Origin: DASVWH01 sp036389715
GTDB taxonomy: Bacteria; Acidobacteriota; Blastocatellia; Pyrinomonadales; Pyrinomonadaceae
Assembly (NCBI GenBank): GCA_036389715.1
Contig: DASVWH010000010.1
Location: 1 to 23,339, forward strand
DNA: 23,339 nt
Direction: 5' to 3'
The notes beneath the pieces were generated by a model, which was not told the DNA's origin, searched no databases, and saw only the letters and a program-made list of their open reading frames with translations. Of this stretch, positions 14,583 through 22,781 are shown piece after piece (positions within the stretch are counted from its first letter, which is position 1; each line of letters starts with the position of its first letter). The translations under genes were made by a program, and so were the position numbers.

Positions 14583-14588
14583 TAGAAT
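14583..14588 (+). promoter_or_regulatory. Weak -10 candidate for larB
   Basis: TAGAAT lies 41 bp before the larB start. The sequence 17-19 bp upstream (around TTCAAG) is a poor -35. It is the best match in the 183-bp divergent region on this strand. Confidence 0.3.
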
Positions 14589-14629
14589 TCCGTCCTGTTT
14601 GAAGAAAGCGGAGAGTTCGAGTTAAGCGA

Positions 14630-15439
14630 ATGGATTTGCGAGAGATAGAAGAGCTGCTGCGCGCCTACAAGAAGGGCGAGCTGGAAACGACGGCCGCCGC
14701 GCGCCTGATTAGCAATCTTCATTACGAGGACATAGGCTACGCCCGCGTTGACCACCAGCGCGCGCCGCGGCAGGGCTTTCCCGAAGTCGTCTTCGGCGCG
14801 GGCAAGACACGTGAACAGGTCGTCGGCATCGTCGAGCGCCTGGTCGAGCGTGCGCCGAATGTGCTCGTCACGCGCACGGACGAAGGGACGTTCGGCGAAG
14901 TGCGCAACGTCGCCACCGATGCCGAATGGCACGCCTCCGCGCGGCTGATACGCATCCGCAGAGACAGGACCGAGCGCGGCATCGGACCCATCACCGTCGT
15001 CACGGCGGGCACGAGCGACATCCCCATCGCGGAGGAAGCCGCCCTGACGGCCGAGGCGATGGGCAATCGCGTCGAGAGAATCTGGGATGCAGGGGTGGCC
15101 GGGATTCATCGCGTTCTGGCCGAGCGCGAGTTGCTGCGTCGCTCGCGCGTCGTCATCGTGGCGGCGGGGATGGAGGGCGCGCTCCCCTCCGTCGTCGGCG
15201 GGCTGGTCGGCGTTCCCGTCGTCGCCATCCCGACGAGCATCGGTTACGGCGCATCCTTCGGCGGCGTCGCGGCGCTGCTCGGAATGCTCAATTCGTGCGC
15301 CTCTAATGTCACGGTCGTCAACATAGACAACGGCTTCGGCGCGGGCTTTGTCGCCAGCCTGATTAACCGCACCTGGAACGCGCCGGAGGAGACCTCCGGC
15401 ACAGGCGCGGGGCGGGCCACGGACACAGAAACGAAGTGA
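14630..15439 (+). CDS. larB: Nickel-pincer cofactor biosynthesis protein LarB
   Basis: LarB carboxylates and hydrolyses nicotinic acid adenine dinucleotide to pyridinium-3,5-biscarboxylate mononucleotide, the first step to the nickel-pincer nucleotide used by lactate racemase and related enzymes. The 269-aa protein has the expected N-terminal part with RQGFPEVVFGAGKT (about 45-60). Its PurE-like C-terminal domain contains TAGTSDIPIAEEA, VVIVAAGMEGALPSVVGG and IPTSIGYGASFGG. The last 20 residues are an unconserved Thr/Gly-rich tail. No partner genes (larC, larE) are in the window, and the neighbours (ubiX divergent, a lipase downstream by 69 bp) do not explain it, so the partners must lie elsewhere. 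A close Shine-Dalgarno sequence is lacking; GGAGAG lies about 17 nt upstream. Confidence 0.9.
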   Translation: MDLREIEELLRAYKKGELETTAAARLISNLHYEDIGYARVDHQRAPRQGFPEVVFGAGKTREQVVGIVERLVERAPNVLVTRTDEGTFGEVRNVATDAEWHASARLIRIRRDRTERGIGPITVVTAGTSDIPIAEEAALTAEAMGNRVERIWDAGVAGIHRVLAERELLRRSRVVIVAAGMEGALPSVVGGLVGVPVVAIPTSIGYGASFGGVAALLGMLNSCASNVTVVNIDNGFGAGFVASLINRTWNAPEETSGTGAGRATDTETK

Positions 15440-15508
15440 CTCGCAGATGCGTTGGCGCGCCGCAGAAGACGCAGGGTCTGTCGCCGCGGGCCGAGAGCGA
15501 GAGACAAG

Positions 15509-17128
15509 ATGCAGAGAACAAATCCGCCGGGCCGCCGGGCATTACAGGCCCGCCCCCAAATATCTGCCGCGCTTCTTCGCCTCTCACTGTTTCTTGTTCG
15601 CCCGGTTCGCCCGTCGCTCTCTCTGCGCGTCCGTGCGCACGCATCTAAGCACACCAGACTTTCTCTCCGTCTCGGGCTCATACTGCTCGTCGTGCTCGCG
15701 CCGGTGTTCGCGGGCTGCGGCGCGCGGCGCACGCCCAATCTAGAGCGCATCTTCGCAGAAGCCCGCGCACGCACGGACAAGCGCCCGCTCATCATCATTC
15801 CCGGAGTCCTCGGCTCGCAGTTGGTCAATTACGAAACGGGCGAGGAGGTCTGGCCCTCCGCCTTTCGTTCATACGACGACGGCTTGAGTCTGCCCGCCTC
15901 GCCCGACCTGGCTTCCAATCACGATAAGCTCGTCGCCAGGAAGATCGTGGACATGGCGCGGCTCGCGCGGTTGATTCCTGATGTTTACGTCTATCACGAG
16001 CTGCTCGAAGCCCTGAAGAAGTATGGCGGTTACAGGGAAGGCGACTGGAACAATCCGGGGGCGGACGGCGACCGCAATACCTTCTACGTCTTTCCCTACG
16101 ATTGGAGGCGCGATAACGTCGAGACGGCCCGCGATTTTATTCAGCGCCTAGAGAGCCTCAAACGAAAGCTCAACCGGCCGGACCTGCGCTTCAACGTCAT
16201 CGCGCATTCGATGGGCGGGTTGGTCGCGCGCTACGCGGCGCGCTACGGCGACGAGGATTTGCCGCCGGACGGAGTGCGGCCCGTGCCGACGTGGGCGGGC
16301 GCGGCCCACATCAATAAGATCATCATGTTCGGCACGCCCAATGAAGGCTCGGCCGACGCTTTCGCCACGCTGCTCGAAGGCTACTCCGTGATCGAAGGGC
16401 TGCGCCGCGTCCCGCTCCTCAACAGGTTCTCGCGCAAGGTCATCCTGACGCGCGAGGATGTCGTGACCTGTCCTTCCATCTTCCAGTTGCTGCCGCACAG
16501 CGCCTCCGTCCGCTTTCTGGACGAGCAGCTGAGGCCCCTCGAAATTGATCTCTACGATCCGGCGGTCTGGCGCGAGCACGGCTGGTCGGCCATCTCCGAC
16601 CCTGATTTCCGGCAGCGCTATGAGACGGGAAAACTGCGGCGGCCCGATGCCACCTTTCGCGGCGGCTCGCTCGCAGAGCTGGACCGCTATTTCGCGGCTG
16701 CGCTCGCGCGCGCCCGGCGCTTTCACGAGGCCCTCAACGTGATGGTTGACAGGCAATCGCCCGTGCCCCTGTTCGCCTTCGGGGGCGACTGTGAAGAGAC
16801 GCTTTACGCGCCCGTCGTCCTCTTCGACAAGAAAACGGAGCGTTGGACGACTATTCTCAAGCCGCGTGAATTTCGCACTTCGGACGGCCGTCGCATCTCG
16901 CGCAAGGAGGCGCGGCTGGCCATGTACGTCCCCGGCGACGGGCGTGTCACGCGCCGCTCCCTGCTCGGCGAAGACCTCGCGGGCAAGCGAGACGCCAACG
17001 CCCTCTTCGACACGGCGCTGCCCATCGTCTACGCAGTCTTCGCCTGCGACCTGCACGGCGATTTGCAGAACAACAAGACGCTTCAGGACAACGCGTTGAC
17101 GGCCCTGGTCGGCGAAGCGATGAAGTGA
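15509..17128 (+). CDS. Lipoprotein alpha/beta-hydrolase, LCAT-like lipase/acyltransferase
   Basis: Predicted membrane-anchored esterase of 539 aa. The nucleophile is Ser234 in AHSMGG, and the preceding IIIPGVLGSQL and FPYDWRRDN blocks are typical of the lecithin:cholesterol acyltransferase-like lipase family; MFGTPNEGSADAF and LLPHSASVRFLD follow in the expected order. Substrate is unknown. A lipobox (FAGC, Cys70) follows the hydrophobic LGLILLVVLAPV, implying a lipoprotein. The start is uncertain: ATG 15509 has GAGAG 5 nt upstream but places 69 residues before the Cys, far longer than a normal lipoprotein signal. No ATG, GTG or TTG occurs between it and the hydrophobic core. A TTG at 15452 would make it longer still. 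This N-terminal DNA looks like decayed repeat (see findings). It runs convergent with the trypsin/TPR gene, 28 bp away. Confidence 0.75.
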   Translation: MQRTNPPGRRALQARPQISAALLRLSLFLVRPVRPSLSLRVRAHASKHTRLSLRLGLILLVVLAPVFAGCGARRTPNLERIFAEARARTDKRPLIIIPGVLGSQLVNYETGEEVWPSAFRSYDDGLSLPASPDLASNHDKLVARKIVDMARLARLIPDVYVYHELLEALKKYGGYREGDWNNPGADGDRNTFYVFPYDWRRDNVETARDFIQRLESLKRKLNRPDLRFNVIAHSMGGLVARYAARYGDEDLPPDGVRPVPTWAGAAHINKIIMFGTPNEGSADAFATLLEGYSVIEGLRRVPLLNRFSRKVILTREDVVTCPSIFQLLPHSASVRFLDEQLRPLEIDLYDPAVWREHGWSAISDPDFRQRYETGKLRRPDATFRGGSLAELDRYFAAALARARRFHEALNVMVDRQSPVPLFAFGGDCEETLYAPVVLFDKKTERWTTILKPREFRTSDGRRISRKEARLAMYVPGDGRVTRRSLLGEDLAGKRDANALFDTALPIVYAVFACDLHGDLQNNKTLQDNALTALVGEAMK

Positions 17129-17156
17129 GAAGCGGTGAAGCGGGGCGGTCGGCCGG

Positions 17157-18593
17157 TCAGGGAAAAATAGTGTTGTAGAGCCTGGCCGCGCGCTCCGCAT
17201 CGAAGACCTTGAGCAGGTTGTACTGCTCCAGCGCCGCGTCGCGGTCGCCCTGCGAGAGATAGGCTAGGCCGAGATTGTAGTAGGCCCTGCCGAAGTCCGG
17301 CTTGAGACGAATCGCCTGCTTGAAGGCTTCGACGGCCTCGCCGTACTGCTTGAGCTTGAGCAGCGCCGAGCCCAGGTTGTCGAAGGCGGCGGCATCTTCC
17401 GGCTTGAGCAGCACCGCCTGCCTGTAGGCCGCGACCGCATCCGTGAATCTGCCGAGGCGGAAATATCCCTGGCCCAGCTTCTCGTAGGCCGCGATGTAAT
17501 CGGGCTTGAGCCGCAGCGCCTGCCTGTAAGCCTGCACCTCATCATCCGTCTTGCCGAGCTTGCCGTAGGTGACGCCGAGCGCGTAGTAGGCATCCGGGTT
17601 GTTCGGGTCCAGGCGAATCGCCTGCCTGTAGGCTTCGGCAGACTCTTTGTGCTGGCCCAGATAAGCTAAAGCCGAGCCGATGTTGATGTAGGATTCCGCT
17701 GATTCCGGCTTGAGCCTGACAGCCTGCTTCGAGGCTCTCAAGGCTTCCGCATGGCGTCCGAGCATCCCGTTGCAGAAGCCCGTCTGCGCCCAGGCCTCCG
17801 CGTAATCAGGGTCGGCGTCGGTCGCCTTCTTGAAATAGGGCAGGGCCTTCTCGCAATCGTCCCTTGAGAGAAAGCCGAGCCCCTGCATGTAGAACCGCTC
17901 GGCGTTGGCGCGCAGGCTGTTGCGCGTCGCCAGCACAAGCTCGGCCAGCGTCCTGACGGGACCGACCTGAAGCTGGACGACGCGGTCAGAGGGGACTGCG
18001 AAGTTGAGACTCTGCCCGTCGGCCAGTTGCAGGGTGGCGACGCCGATGACTTCGCCGCGCATGTTGATGACCGGGCTGCCGGAAGAGCCGGGCGAGATGG
18101 GCGCTGTGATCTGAATGATGCGCCCGAAGTTCGGGATGTCGCGCACGGCCGAGACGATGCCGTTCGAGACGCTCCCTTCCAGGCCCAAAGGGTTGCCGAT
18201 GACGACGATTGATTCGCCCTCCTGCGGCGTCGTGCGTGCCACCGAGAGCGGGCTGGCCATCCCGGCCGGAGCATCCACCTGGAGCAGCGCGATGTCGCCC
18301 TCGCCGTCGAGCGCCAGCACTCCCCGGACGTTGAAGGTCAGATCACCGGCCGTATGGACCTCCGCTTTGTAAGCCCCTTCGAGGACGTGCCGGTTCGTCA
18401 CCACGCGGTCGGGCGCGGTGAAAAAACCGCTGCCGCGCGAGAGCCTTTCGCCCTTCAAATCATAAGTGACGACGGAGACGACAGACGGCTTGATGCGCTT
18501 GACCAGTTCGGGCAAAAGCTCCTGTGCCCCTGCGCCCGGCGTAGCCACGCAAAGCAGAAGAAAGAGGAGCAACAGAGAGCTTGTACGTCTCAT
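17157..18593 (-). CDS. Secreted trypsin-like (S1C) protease fused to TPR repeats
   Basis: Predicted periplasmic protein of 478 aa joining an HtrA-like protease to tetratricopeptide repeats. A signal peptide ends at AGA-QE near residue 23. The protease domain shows a full catalytic triad: His69 in VVTNRHV, Asp100 in GEGDIALL and Ser171 in PGSSGSPV. Unlike DegP-type proteases it has no PDZ domain. From about residue 230 to 460, seven or so consecutive 34-residue TPRs follow, with repeated YRQAIRLDPN- and FKQAIRLKPD-like units. The TPRs probably recruit substrates or assemble complexes, taking the place of PDZ; that is inference. The start ATG 18593 was chosen because it opens the signal peptide; the 27 residues further upstream are Gly/Pro-rich. 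It follows proS on the same strand with an 87-bp gap that contains a repeated dyad. Confidence 0.85.
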   Translation of the reverse strand: MRRTSSLLLLFLLLCVATPGAGAQELLPELVKRIKPSVVSVVTYDLKGERLSRGSGFFTAPDRVVTNRHVLEGAYKAEVHTAGDLTFNVRGVLALDGEGDIALLQVDAPAGMASPLSVARTTPQEGESIVVIGNPLGLEGSVSNGIVSAVRDIPNFGRIIQITAPISPGSSGSPVINMRGEVIGVATLQLADGQSLNFAVPSDRVVQLQVGPVRTLAELVLATRNSLRANAERFYMQGLGFLSRDDCEKALPYFKKATDADPDYAEAWAQTGFCNGMLGRHAEALRASKQAVRLKPESAESYINIGSALAYLGQHKESAEAYRQAIRLDPNNPDAYYALGVTYGKLGKTDDEVQAYRQALRLKPDYIAAYEKLGQGYFRLGRFTDAVAAYRQAVLLKPEDAAAFDNLGSALLKLKQYGEAVEAFKQAIRLKPDFGRAYYNLGLAYLSQGDRDAALEQYNLLKVFDAERAARLYNTIFP

Positions 18594-18601
18594 CTTTAAA
18601 C

Positions 18602-18632
18602 CGGATGCCGGGTGTTCGATTGCGGATGCCGG
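18602..18632. promoter_or_regulatory. Two copies of CGGATGCCGG 21 bp apart upstream of the protease gene
   Basis: CGGATGCCGG occurs at 18602-18611 and 18623-18632. The first copy sits in the near-palindrome CCGG-ATG-CCGG. The 21-bp spacing is two DNA helical turns, as expected for a dimeric regulator, and the pair lies directly before the start codon at 18593. An operator is possible but unproven. Confidence 0.3.
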
Positions 18633-18680
18633 TGGACACTGAAAGCCCGGCCCCTGTCGTCCGGCCCCTAACATCTGCTT

Positions 18681-20429
18681 TTACAACCCAGCGAGCGCGA
18701 GCCGCTGCACGCGCGCGATGACTTCGTCGAGCCTGACATCCTCCGTCGTCTTCGTCGCCCTCTCGAAAAGCTCGGCGATGCCGTCCGCGGCCTTCTTGCC
18801 GATGGTGATGCGGTAGGGGATGCCAATCAGGTCGGCGTCCTTGAACTTGACGCCCGCGCGCTCGTCGCGGTCGTCGAGCAGGACATCCAATCCGGCGCGC
18901 TGAAGCTCCGCGTAGAGCTTCTCTCCGGCCTGATTAAGGTCATCCTGCTTCATGTTCGTGATGGTAACGACGCAGTCGAAGGGCGCGATTGCCTTGGGCC
19001 AGATGATGCCGTCGGCGTCGTGATGCAGCTCGATGGCGGAGGCCAGGATGCGTTCGACGCCGATGCCGTAGCTGCCCATCACGATGGGGACTTCCTTGCC
19101 GTCCTGCGCCAGGACGCGCGCCCCCATCGACTCGGAATACTTCGTGCCGAGCTTGAAGATGTGGCCGATCTCAAGTGACTTTGCGACTTCGAGCCTGCCG
19201 CCCTCGCAGTTCGGACAGCCCTCGCCGGACGTGACCGTGCGCAGGTCTATCCACTGGTCCACAGGAATGTCGCGCGAGATGTTGACGCCGCGCAGGTGAT
19301 GCTCGTCGCGGTTTGCGCCGGTCGTCATGTTGCGGCGTCCCTTCAAAGCCAGATCTGCGAGGATGCGTACCTCTCGCCCTTGTTCGCGCGCCTTCTTCTT
19401 GGCGCTGACGCCGCCGAGGCTTCCGGCGCTCGCGCCGAGCAGCCCGCGTATCTCCTCCGCATGCGCGGCTCGCACCTCCGCCCCCGCGAGCGCGTCCGAG
19501 AGCTTCGTTTCGTGCAATTGATGGTCGCCTCTCAGAAGAGCAATCACGGGCTGAGATTCGCCGTCTCTAGTTGCGATGAAAACCAGCGTTTTAATCTGTC
19601 TGTCCGCATCCGCACCGCCCGGAAAGGTCGTCAAATCCTCGATGGTGCGCACGCCCGGCGTCGGAAATTCGACCGGCTCATCCAGGCCGATGCCGTCTTT
19701 GATGTCGGGCAAACGCGACGTGGCTTTCTCAAGATTGGCCGCGTAGCCGCACAGCTCGCAGGTCGCGATCATGTCTTCGCCCGCGTCGGTTTTGACCATG
19801 AACTCGTTGGAAGCCGAGCCGCCCATCGCGCCCGAAGATGCCTCTACGATGACGTACCTGAGCCCGCAGCGGTCGAAGATGCGCTTGTAGGCTTCGCGCT
19901 GCTGCTCGAAGGAGCGATCAAGGCCCGCCTGGTCTATGTCGAACGAGTAGGCGTCCTTCATGATGAACTGGCGAACGCGCAGGACGCCGGATTTCGGCCG
20001 CGCCTCGTCGCGAAACTTGACCTGAATCTGATACCAGACCTGCGGCAGTTGCTTGTAGGAGCGCAGCTCGCCCCGCGCGATGGAGGTGAAGACCTCCTCG
20101 TGCGTCATCCCCAGGCAGAGGTCGGCGCCCCTGCGGTCCTTCAGACGAAACATATTATCGCCCATCACCGTCCAGCGCCCGGACTCTTCCCACAGCTCGC
20201 GCGGGTTCAGCGCGGGCAGAAAGAACTCCTGGCCGCCGATGCGGTTCATCTCTTCGCGCAGAATCTGCATGATCTTCAGTGACACGCGCTGCGCGAGCGG
20301 CAGATAAGAGTAGATTCCGGCGGCGAGCTGGCGCACCAGTCCGGCGCGCAGCAGGAGGCGGTGCGAAACGACCTCGGCGTCGGCCGGGTCTTGACGAAGC
20401 GTCGGGATGAAATATTGTGACCAGCGCAT
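18681..20429 (-). CDS. proS: Prolyl-tRNA synthetase, bacterial type with editing domain
   Basis: Charges tRNA-Pro in the cytoplasm. The 582-aa protein matches the usual bacterial ProS length. Class II motifs are visible: motif 1 region around LPLAQRVSLKIMQILREEM, motif 2 with VWYQIQVKFRDEARPKSGVLRVRQF, and motif 3 in GSYGIGVERIL. Between motifs 2 and 3 is the YbaK-type editing insertion (about 225-400, including VIALLRGDHQLHETKL), which hydrolyses Ala-tRNA-Pro. A CELCGYAANLEKA segment and CPNCEGG look like zinc-type Cys pairs flanking that domain. The C-terminal anticodon-binding domain holds VLLDDRDERAGVKFKDADLIGIPYRITIGKK. The frame extends to 20579, but ATG 20429 (MRWSQYFIPTL) is the conserved family start. 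Confidence 0.95.
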   Translation of the reverse strand: MRWSQYFIPTLRQDPADAEVVSHRLLLRAGLVRQLAAGIYSYLPLAQRVSLKIMQILREEMNRIGGQEFFLPALNPRELWEESGRWTVMGDNMFRLKDRRGADLCLGMTHEEVFTSIARGELRSYKQLPQVWYQIQVKFRDEARPKSGVLRVRQFIMKDAYSFDIDQAGLDRSFEQQREAYKRIFDRCGLRYVIVEASSGAMGGSASNEFMVKTDAGEDMIATCELCGYAANLEKATSRLPDIKDGIGLDEPVEFPTPGVRTIEDLTTFPGGADADRQIKTLVFIATRDGESQPVIALLRGDHQLHETKLSDALAGAEVRAAHAEEIRGLLGASAGSLGGVSAKKKAREQGREVRILADLALKGRRNMTTGANRDEHHLRGVNISRDIPVDQWIDLRTVTSGEGCPNCEGGRLEVAKSLEIGHIFKLGTKYSESMGARVLAQDGKEVPIVMGSYGIGVERILASAIELHHDADGIIWPKAIAPFDCVVTITNMKQDDLNQAGEKLYAELQRAGLDVLLDDRDERAGVKFKDADLIGIPYRITIGKKAADGIAELFERATKTTEDVRLDEVIARVQRLALAGL

Positions 20430-20636
20430 GGGATTGTTGCTTGAGGTCTCCTTCTGACCTGAAACCGACCTGGAATTGAGCGACACGCCATTCTCGCGCA
20501 GCACAGGTACACAGGGCAAGCGGGAAGGAGTAAGAGCAGGGCAGACGGGAGCCAGGCGGAAAGCGAAAAGCAGGACCATTGATGTTGAATCGCCGCGCTT
20601 TCATGCTGCATCCTTCCGACTTCATCCGTGCTCTTC

Positions 20637-20665
20637 TTGCGGGCTGTGATGGCGTGATGTACCAT
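20637..20665 (+). promoter_or_regulatory. Candidate promoter for rpiB-glyA
   Basis: TTGCGG (20637-20642) and TACCAT (20660-20665) are separated by 17 bp, 45 bp before the rpiB start. The -10 keeps the first A and last T of the consensus but is otherwise modest. It is the best placed pair in the 280-bp region between the divergent proS and rpiB genes. Confidence 0.35.
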
Positions 20666-20709
20666 CGTTTTTACACGCCACACGCCGTTACAGAAGAGGC
20701 TCCCTGAAG

Positions 20710-21165
20710 ATGAAAATAGCACTCGCCAGCGATCACGCGGGCTACGCGGAAAAGGAGCGGCTCAAACCCCTGCTGCTGGAGTTGGGCCTGGAGGTCGAAG
20801 ACCTCGGCGCGGTCTCCGAAGAGTCTGTTGATTACCCGGACTACGCGCGCAGGGTCGCCGAAAGAGTAGCGCAGGGCGAGGCCGAGCAGGGCCTGCTCGT
20901 CTGCGGCTCGGGCACAGGCATGGCCATCGCCGCCAACAAAGTGCGGGGCGTGCGCGCGGCCGTCGCCTGGTCCGAAGAGACCGCACGCCTGGCCCGCCAG
21001 CACAACGACGCCAACGTCCTCGCCATCGGCGCGCGCACGACGCCAGAGGCTTTGATTCCGCTGATCGTCCGCACCTGGTTCGAGACGAGCTTCGACGGCG
21101 GGCGTCACGCCGCCAGGGTCGAGAAGATTAAAGAGATCGAAAAAGAGTCTGGAGCCGTCAATTAG
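20710..21165 (+). CDS. rpiB: Ribose 5-phosphate isomerase B
   Basis: Interconverts ribose 5-phosphate and ribulose 5-phosphate in the pentose phosphate pathway. The 151-aa protein shows the RpiB/LacAB signatures ASDHAGY (6-12) and LLVCGSGTGMAIAANKVRG around 62-80, whose Cys is the catalytic base in this family, and the DANVLAIGARTT block. The length is normal. It lies 36 bp before glyA on the same strand, a common bacterial pairing, so the two are probably one operon. The immediate ribosome site is weak (CTGAAG adjacent to the ATG, with GAGG 12 nt upstream). Confidence 0.95.
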   Translation: MKIALASDHAGYAEKERLKPLLLELGLEVEDLGAVSEESVDYPDYARRVAERVAQGEAEQGLLVCGSGTGMAIAANKVRGVRAAVAWSEETARLARQHNDANVLAIGARTTPEALIPLIVRTWFETSFDGGRHAARVEKIKEIEKESGAVN

Positions 21166-21201
21166 TCTCTCAGACATCAATTCCTGTGAAGAGGAGCCGA
21201 G

Positions 21202-22506
21202 ATGAACGAACGTTTTAATGCGCCGCTCGCGGAGGTTGACCCGCTCATCGGCGAGGCGATTGATAATGAAGTCCGGCGACAATCGGGCGGCCTTGAGCTG
21301 ATCGCTTCGGAGAACTTCGTCAGCGAAGCCGTGCTCGAAGCGATGGGCTCGGTCTTCACGAACAAGTACGCGGAAGGGTATCCGAAGAAGCGTTACTACG
21401 GCGGCTGCGAATGGACGGACGTGGTCGAGCAGACGGCGATTGATCGCGCCCGCGAGCTTTTCGGCGCGGACCACGCCAACGTTCAGCCGCACAGCGGCGC
21501 GCAGGCCAACATGGCCGTCTACCTGTCGGCCATCCAGTACGGCGACCAGATTCTCGGCATGAACCTCTCACACGGCGGACACCTGACGCACGGCCACCCG
21601 ATGAACTTCTCCGGGCTGAGCTACAAGGTGGCGGACTACGGCGTCTCGCGCGAGACCGAGCAGATAGACTACGACGAATTGCAGCGCCTGGCCGAAGAGC
21701 ACAGGCCCAAATTGATCGTCTGCGGCGCGTCCGCTTACCCGCGCATCATCAACTTCGAGCGCATCGGAGAGATTGCCAAAAGCACGGGCGCGCGAATGTT
21801 CGCAGACATCGCGCACATCGCCGGACCAATCGCCGCAGGGCTTCATCCCTCGCCCGTCCCGCACGCCGATTACGTCACGACGACCACTCACAAAACACTG
21901 CGCGGCCCGCGCGGCGGCCTCATCCTCTGCAAGGAAGAGCACGCGGCGGAAGTCAATCGAAAGGTCTTCCCGGGCGTTCAGGGCGGCCCGCTCGTTCACA
22001 TCATCGCGGCCAAGGCCGTCGCCTTCGGTGAAGCGCTGCGCGCGGATTTCAAGCAGTACCAGCAGCAGGTTCTGAAGAACGCGAAGGCGCTCTCGACGGC
22101 CTTGCAGGAGAACGGGCTGCGCATCGTCTCCGGCGGCACGGACAATCACCTGATGCTCGTGGATGTCTTCATGGAAGGCCGTGGCATCACCGGCAAAGAG
22201 GCCGAGAAGGCGCTCGATGCGGCCCAAATCACGGTCAACAAAAACACGATTCCCTTCGACACCAACAAGCCCTTCGTCACCTCCGGCATCCGGCTCGGCA
22301 CACCCGCCCTGACCACGCGCGGCATGACCGAAGCGGAGATGCGCGAGATTGCGCACCTGATAGCAGAAGTCCTGCATGACCCGCAATCAGAAGACGTGCG
22401 CCGCAAAGTCCGCCGGTCGGTCAGCGAGCTGACGGCGCGCTTTCCGCTCTACCCGCGACGACTGAAAGAGAGAGCGCCGGAGCAGGAGGCGATGGGCGCG
22501 GACTAA
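21202..22506 (+). CDS. glyA: Serine hydroxymethyltransferase
   Basis: PLP enzyme that interconverts serine and glycine with tetrahydrofolate and supplies one-carbon units. The 434-aa protein has the N-terminal IASENFVS block, YAEGYPKKRYYGG, HSGAQANMAVY, the FADIAHIAG segment and the PLP lysine Lys231 in TTTTHKTLRGPRGG. Length is slightly above typical because of a 15-20 residue C-terminal tail (KERAPEQEAMGAD). A strong ribosome site GAGGAG lies 7 nt before the ATG. The last 27 bp of the gene are duplicated about 520 bp downstream, on the far side of hicBA, so the DNA end of this gene has been involved in a rearrangement. Confidence 0.97.
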   Translation: MNERFNAPLAEVDPLIGEAIDNEVRRQSGGLELIASENFVSEAVLEAMGSVFTNKYAEGYPKKRYYGGCEWTDVVEQTAIDRARELFGADHANVQPHSGAQANMAVYLSAIQYGDQILGMNLSHGGHLTHGHPMNFSGLSYKVADYGVSRETEQIDYDELQRLAEEHRPKLIVCGASAYPRIINFERIGEIAKSTGARMFADIAHIAGPIAAGLHPSPVPHADYVTTTTHKTLRGPRGGLILCKEEHAAEVNRKVFPGVQGGPLVHIIAAKAVAFGEALRADFKQYQQQVLKNAKALSTALQENGLRIVSGGTDNHLMLVDVFMEGRGITGKEAEKALDAAQITVNKNTIPFDTNKPFVTSGIRLGTPALTTRGMTEAEMREIAHLIAEVLHDPQSEDVRRKVRRSVSELTARFPLYPRRLKERAPEQEAMGAD

Positions 22507-22564
22507 AGGTTGGAAAGAAGACCTCCGCTCCTTCAGAGCAATCGGAATTTCGGGGCGAGAACGG

Positions 22565-22570
22565 TATAAT
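22565..22570 (+). promoter_or_regulatory. Consensus -10 box placed for a leaderless hicB transcript
   Basis: A perfect TATAAT ends only 7 bp before the hicB ATG at 22578. Transcription starting the usual 6-8 bp after the -10 would begin at or next to the start codon, so the mRNA would have no leader. No good -35 is found 17 bp upstream (TCGGAA). No Shine-Dalgarno sequence is needed or seen. Confidence 0.6.
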
Positions 22571-22577
22571 TGAGCGT

Positions 22578-22781
22578 ATGAAAATCAAAGTCGTCGTGCA
22601 TGAAGCGGAAGAGGGCGGCTACTGGGCCGAAGTTCCTTCCATTCCCGGATGCGCCACTCAGGGCGAGACGTTCGAGGAGTTGTTGCAGAATCTCTACGAA
22701 GCGATAGAGGGTTGCTTATCTGTCGAAGTGTCGCCGACGGCTATCTCCGAACACGACCGCGTTCTGGAAATCGCCGTATGA
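22578..22781 (+). CDS. hicB: HicB-family antitoxin, short form
   Basis: Antitoxin of a type II toxin-antitoxin pair; it binds and neutralises HicA. The 67-aa protein is the partial RNase-H-like HicB fold: MKIKVVVHEAEEGGYWAEVPSIPGCATQGETFEELLQNL contains the diagnostic GGYWAEVPSIPGC and the helix with ETFEELL. It has no separate C-terminal DNA-binding domain, so autoregulation may need other parts or partners. The stop overlaps the hicA start (ATGA), a tight coupling. The order antitoxin-toxin is common in this family. The local GC content is lower than that of the neighbouring housekeeping genes, which fits horizontal acquisition. Confidence 0.92.
   Translation: MKIKVVVHEAEEGGYWAEVPSIPGCATQGETFEELLQNLYEAIEGCLSVEVSPTAISEHDRVLEIAV

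Noticed and set aside
16148..17200. 350-codon minus-strand frame opposite the lipase
   Set aside because: Antisense shadow of the conserved hydrolase.
19296..20282. 328-codon plus-strand frame opposite proS
   Set aside because: Antisense to conserved synthetase motifs; no domain.
21568..22386. 272-codon minus-strand frame opposite glyA
   Set aside because: Antisense shadow of the PLP enzyme.
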